A DNA stretch of 64,000 bases from an uncultured Granulosicoccaceae bacterium (GTDB lineage Bacteria; Pseudomonadota; Gammaproteobacteria; Granulosicoccales; Granulosicoccaceae). The notes beneath the pieces were generated by a model. The model saw nothing but the letters and a program-made list of their open reading frames with translations, was not told where the DNA came from and ran no database searches. Positions within the stretch are counted from its first letter, which is position 1. Each line of letters opens with the position of its first letter. Below are positions 62,692 to 64,000 of this stretch, in pieces. Where the stretch lies: positions 1 to 64,000 of the forward strand of contig CALIHW010000005.1 of assembly GCA_938020525.1 (NCBI GenBank). Direction: 5' to 3'. A program made the translations under genes and the position numbers.

Positions 62692-64000
62692 TAGTTTCCA
62701 CCCACGGCAGAGAGTACTTTGGTCAGTCTTTGTAGTGAGTCTGGCGGACGATCAGATGCAAGTGCAATTCTGAGCTCTTTGATCAGTTCATCAACGGCCG
62801 CACTGCGGCTGGATTTGGTTTTTTCCTGCCAGCGATCAAATGCATCCCAGGACCAAACGGTAGTGAATTCTGTAAGAGCCTGGTAGCGCGGGATGATTCG
62901 ATTTAAGTGATTTCTTGCAGACTCTTTTTTGTTATCTACGAGATCCTGCATGACCAACAAACCCTGTGCAACAAGCCTGTCACCATCTTCAAGCATCGGG
63001 TTGCTCTTTAAGTCTTCAAATAATTCGTACAGAGGCTCGGACTCACCAAGTGTTAAATAACCTTCCATTAGATTCATCTGCAGTATAAGCATGACCTCCA
63101 GCAGATCTTCTATCTGGTATTCTTCAGCCGTGGGTGCAAGATCGCGTGCTGCAGCAAGCCCTTTTTCTTCCACCCGGATTGACTCTCGAGTGTCACCGGT
63201 TAGTTCATAGTGCATTAAGGCCAAAGTAATGTAGTTGTTCAGTGTGTTGACATCGGGCTCTGTCTGCAGGTGGTAGTCCAGCAGGTCTTCGCTGCATTGT
63301 GTGTAGTTGTTAACCTGTTGCATGTCTTGCACTAGAAATGCAATTTTTGCCAAACCATACATAGAGTTCATGGCTTCGTGCGGATCAGGGTTTGATACTG
63401 AAGCGCAGTACGCACGCGTATAGTGAAGCTGTGCGTTGTTTGTGTCTTCATCCTCCATAAAACACTTGGCGACAGATATCTCTAACAGTGACTTTGTGAT
63501 GGCTTCCGTCTCGCGCCAGCCAAACATACTGTCGTATTCACCAATAAGATTGACTGTTGCCTCGCAGTTGCCGTTCTCGACCAGCATGGAGTTAGCGTTG
63601 CGTACCAAATGACTAAGCTCTATACGTCCGTCACCTGCAGCGCCCGGGATATCTTCAGCCAGACACGGAATAGGAGCCGCTGCACATTGGAATGGAACAA
63701 AGCCGGGTTCGCCTGAAGATTCCTCTTCTTCAGGGTTTTGCAGGTCGGGGCTTAACTTGATTTGATCCAGCCAGGCTTGCAGTTCTTCAAGGTTTTGCGG
63801 TGGGGGTAGATCACTTTGCGCCTCGCCGTTGTTTATCCATTGTTGAATCTGGGAGACCTGTCTGAGCATTTTCTGTTGCTCAATCCAGGTTGCCAGGCTT
63901 TGTGGCGCTTGCTGATCACTGGATGGAGTAAAATTTTTGTAGGCGAAAGCTGCCAACAAAAGCAGACCTGCGCAAACAGTGACACGTCTGATAAGTTTGA
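62691..64000 (-). CDS. TPR-like exported/anchored protein, partial at window edge
   Basis: The reading frame continues through the right end of the window, so the true start is outside. The visible N-terminus is KLIRRVTVCAGLLLLAAFAY, a basic region plus hydrophobic anchor or signal. The remaining 400 residues are mainly helical pairs resembling TPR units (about 130-380; for example YTRAYCASVSNP and NNYITLALMHYELTGDTRES). Several Cys pairs suggest an extracytoplasmic site. Translationally coupled with the 60994 gene; the two probably act together. Confidence 0.65.
   Translation of the reverse strand, partial: KLIRRVTVCAGLLLLAAFAYKNFTPSSDQQAPQSLATWIEQQKMLRQVSQIQQWINNGEAQSDLPPPQNLEELQAWLDQIKLSPDLQNPEEEESSGEPGFVPFQCAAAPIPCLAEDIPGAAGDGRIELSHLVRNANSMLVENGNCEATVNLIGEYDSMFGWRETEAITKSLLEISVAKCFMEDEDTNNAQLHYTRAYCASVSNPDPHEAMNSMYGLAKIAFLVQDMQQVNNYTQCSEDLLDYHLQTEPDVNTLNNYITLALMHYELTGDTRESIRVEEKGLAAARDLAPTAEEYQIEDLLEVMLILQMNLMEGYLTLGESEPLYELFEDLKSNPMLEDGDRLVAQGLLVMQDLVDNKKESARNHLNRIIPRYQALTEFTTVWSWDAFDRWQEKTKSSRSAAVDELIKELRIALASDRPPDSLQRLTKVLSAVGGN

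Overview
The window looks like a chromosomal segment from a marine, heterotrophic Pseudomonadota, most likely a gammaproteobacterium. This is inferred from moderate GC, many ABC/TRAP uptake systems with their catabolic genes, cytoplasmic sulfatases, an aerobic CO dehydrogenase cluster and a stand-alone CspA-type cold-shock protein. No rRNA, tRNA, CRISPR array or prophage was seen. The species cannot be fixed from the sequence alone.

Left part (1-10.3 kb): a 159-bp MITE-like element with CTAG flanks, then a TRIC-type membrane protein fused to a helical repeat tail (706-2379), a SUMF-fold lipoprotein (2386-3576) and an Ig-like secreted protein. These are followed by minus-strand metabolic genes: MBL-fold hydrolase, LysR regulator, cupin, aldo/keto reductase and a FAH-family hydrolase divergent from a GntR/FadR regulator.

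Sulfatase region (10.4-25.2 kb): two ABC import systems are interleaved with three sulfatase-fold proteins. System 1 is SBP/permease/ATPase/permease plus two sulfatases, one of which has lost its metal ligands. System 2 is IclR regulator/sugar SBP/two permeases/sulfatase/ATPase, then a DUF6940-like protein overlapping a true formylglycine-generating enzyme. None of the sulfatases nor the FGE has a signal peptide, so the picture is import of an intact sulfated molecule, desulfation in the cytoplasm, and local FGE maturation of the Cys-type sulfatases.

Sugar-acid region (25.2-37.2 kb): fuconolactonase and FucU, gene remnants, a zinc alcohol dehydrogenase, an AGE-family epimerase, a GntR regulator, uxuA, uxuB and a DctPQM TRAP transporter. 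This fits uptake and breakdown of fucose-type and uronate-type sugars, such as those from algal polysaccharides.

Middle right (37.8-50.8 kb): cold-shock protein, a stand-alone Lrp/AsnC RAM-domain protein, a DMT exporter, ProXWV-type quaternary-amine uptake, and a plus-strand amine-catabolic run: PhyH dioxygenase, EutA-like Asp/Glu racemase-fold enzyme, dimethylglycine/sarcosine dehydrogenase-like flavoprotein and a creatinase-like pita-bread hydrolase. A metal-dependent M24 enzyme lies divergently.

Right part (50.8-64 kb): a second copy of the MITE, then a complete form I aerobic CO dehydrogenase cluster in the order MHYT-LytTR regulator (CoxC/H type), coxM, coxS, coxL, coxD, coxE, coxF, coxG. 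CoxL carries the diagnostic AYRCSFR loop. A YczE-like membrane protein and two overlapping genes of unknown function close the window, the last running off the right edge.

Recurring themes are perfect stem-loops between substrate-binding-protein genes and their permease genes (four cases) and short degenerate tandem arrays in leaders and gene ends (six cases).
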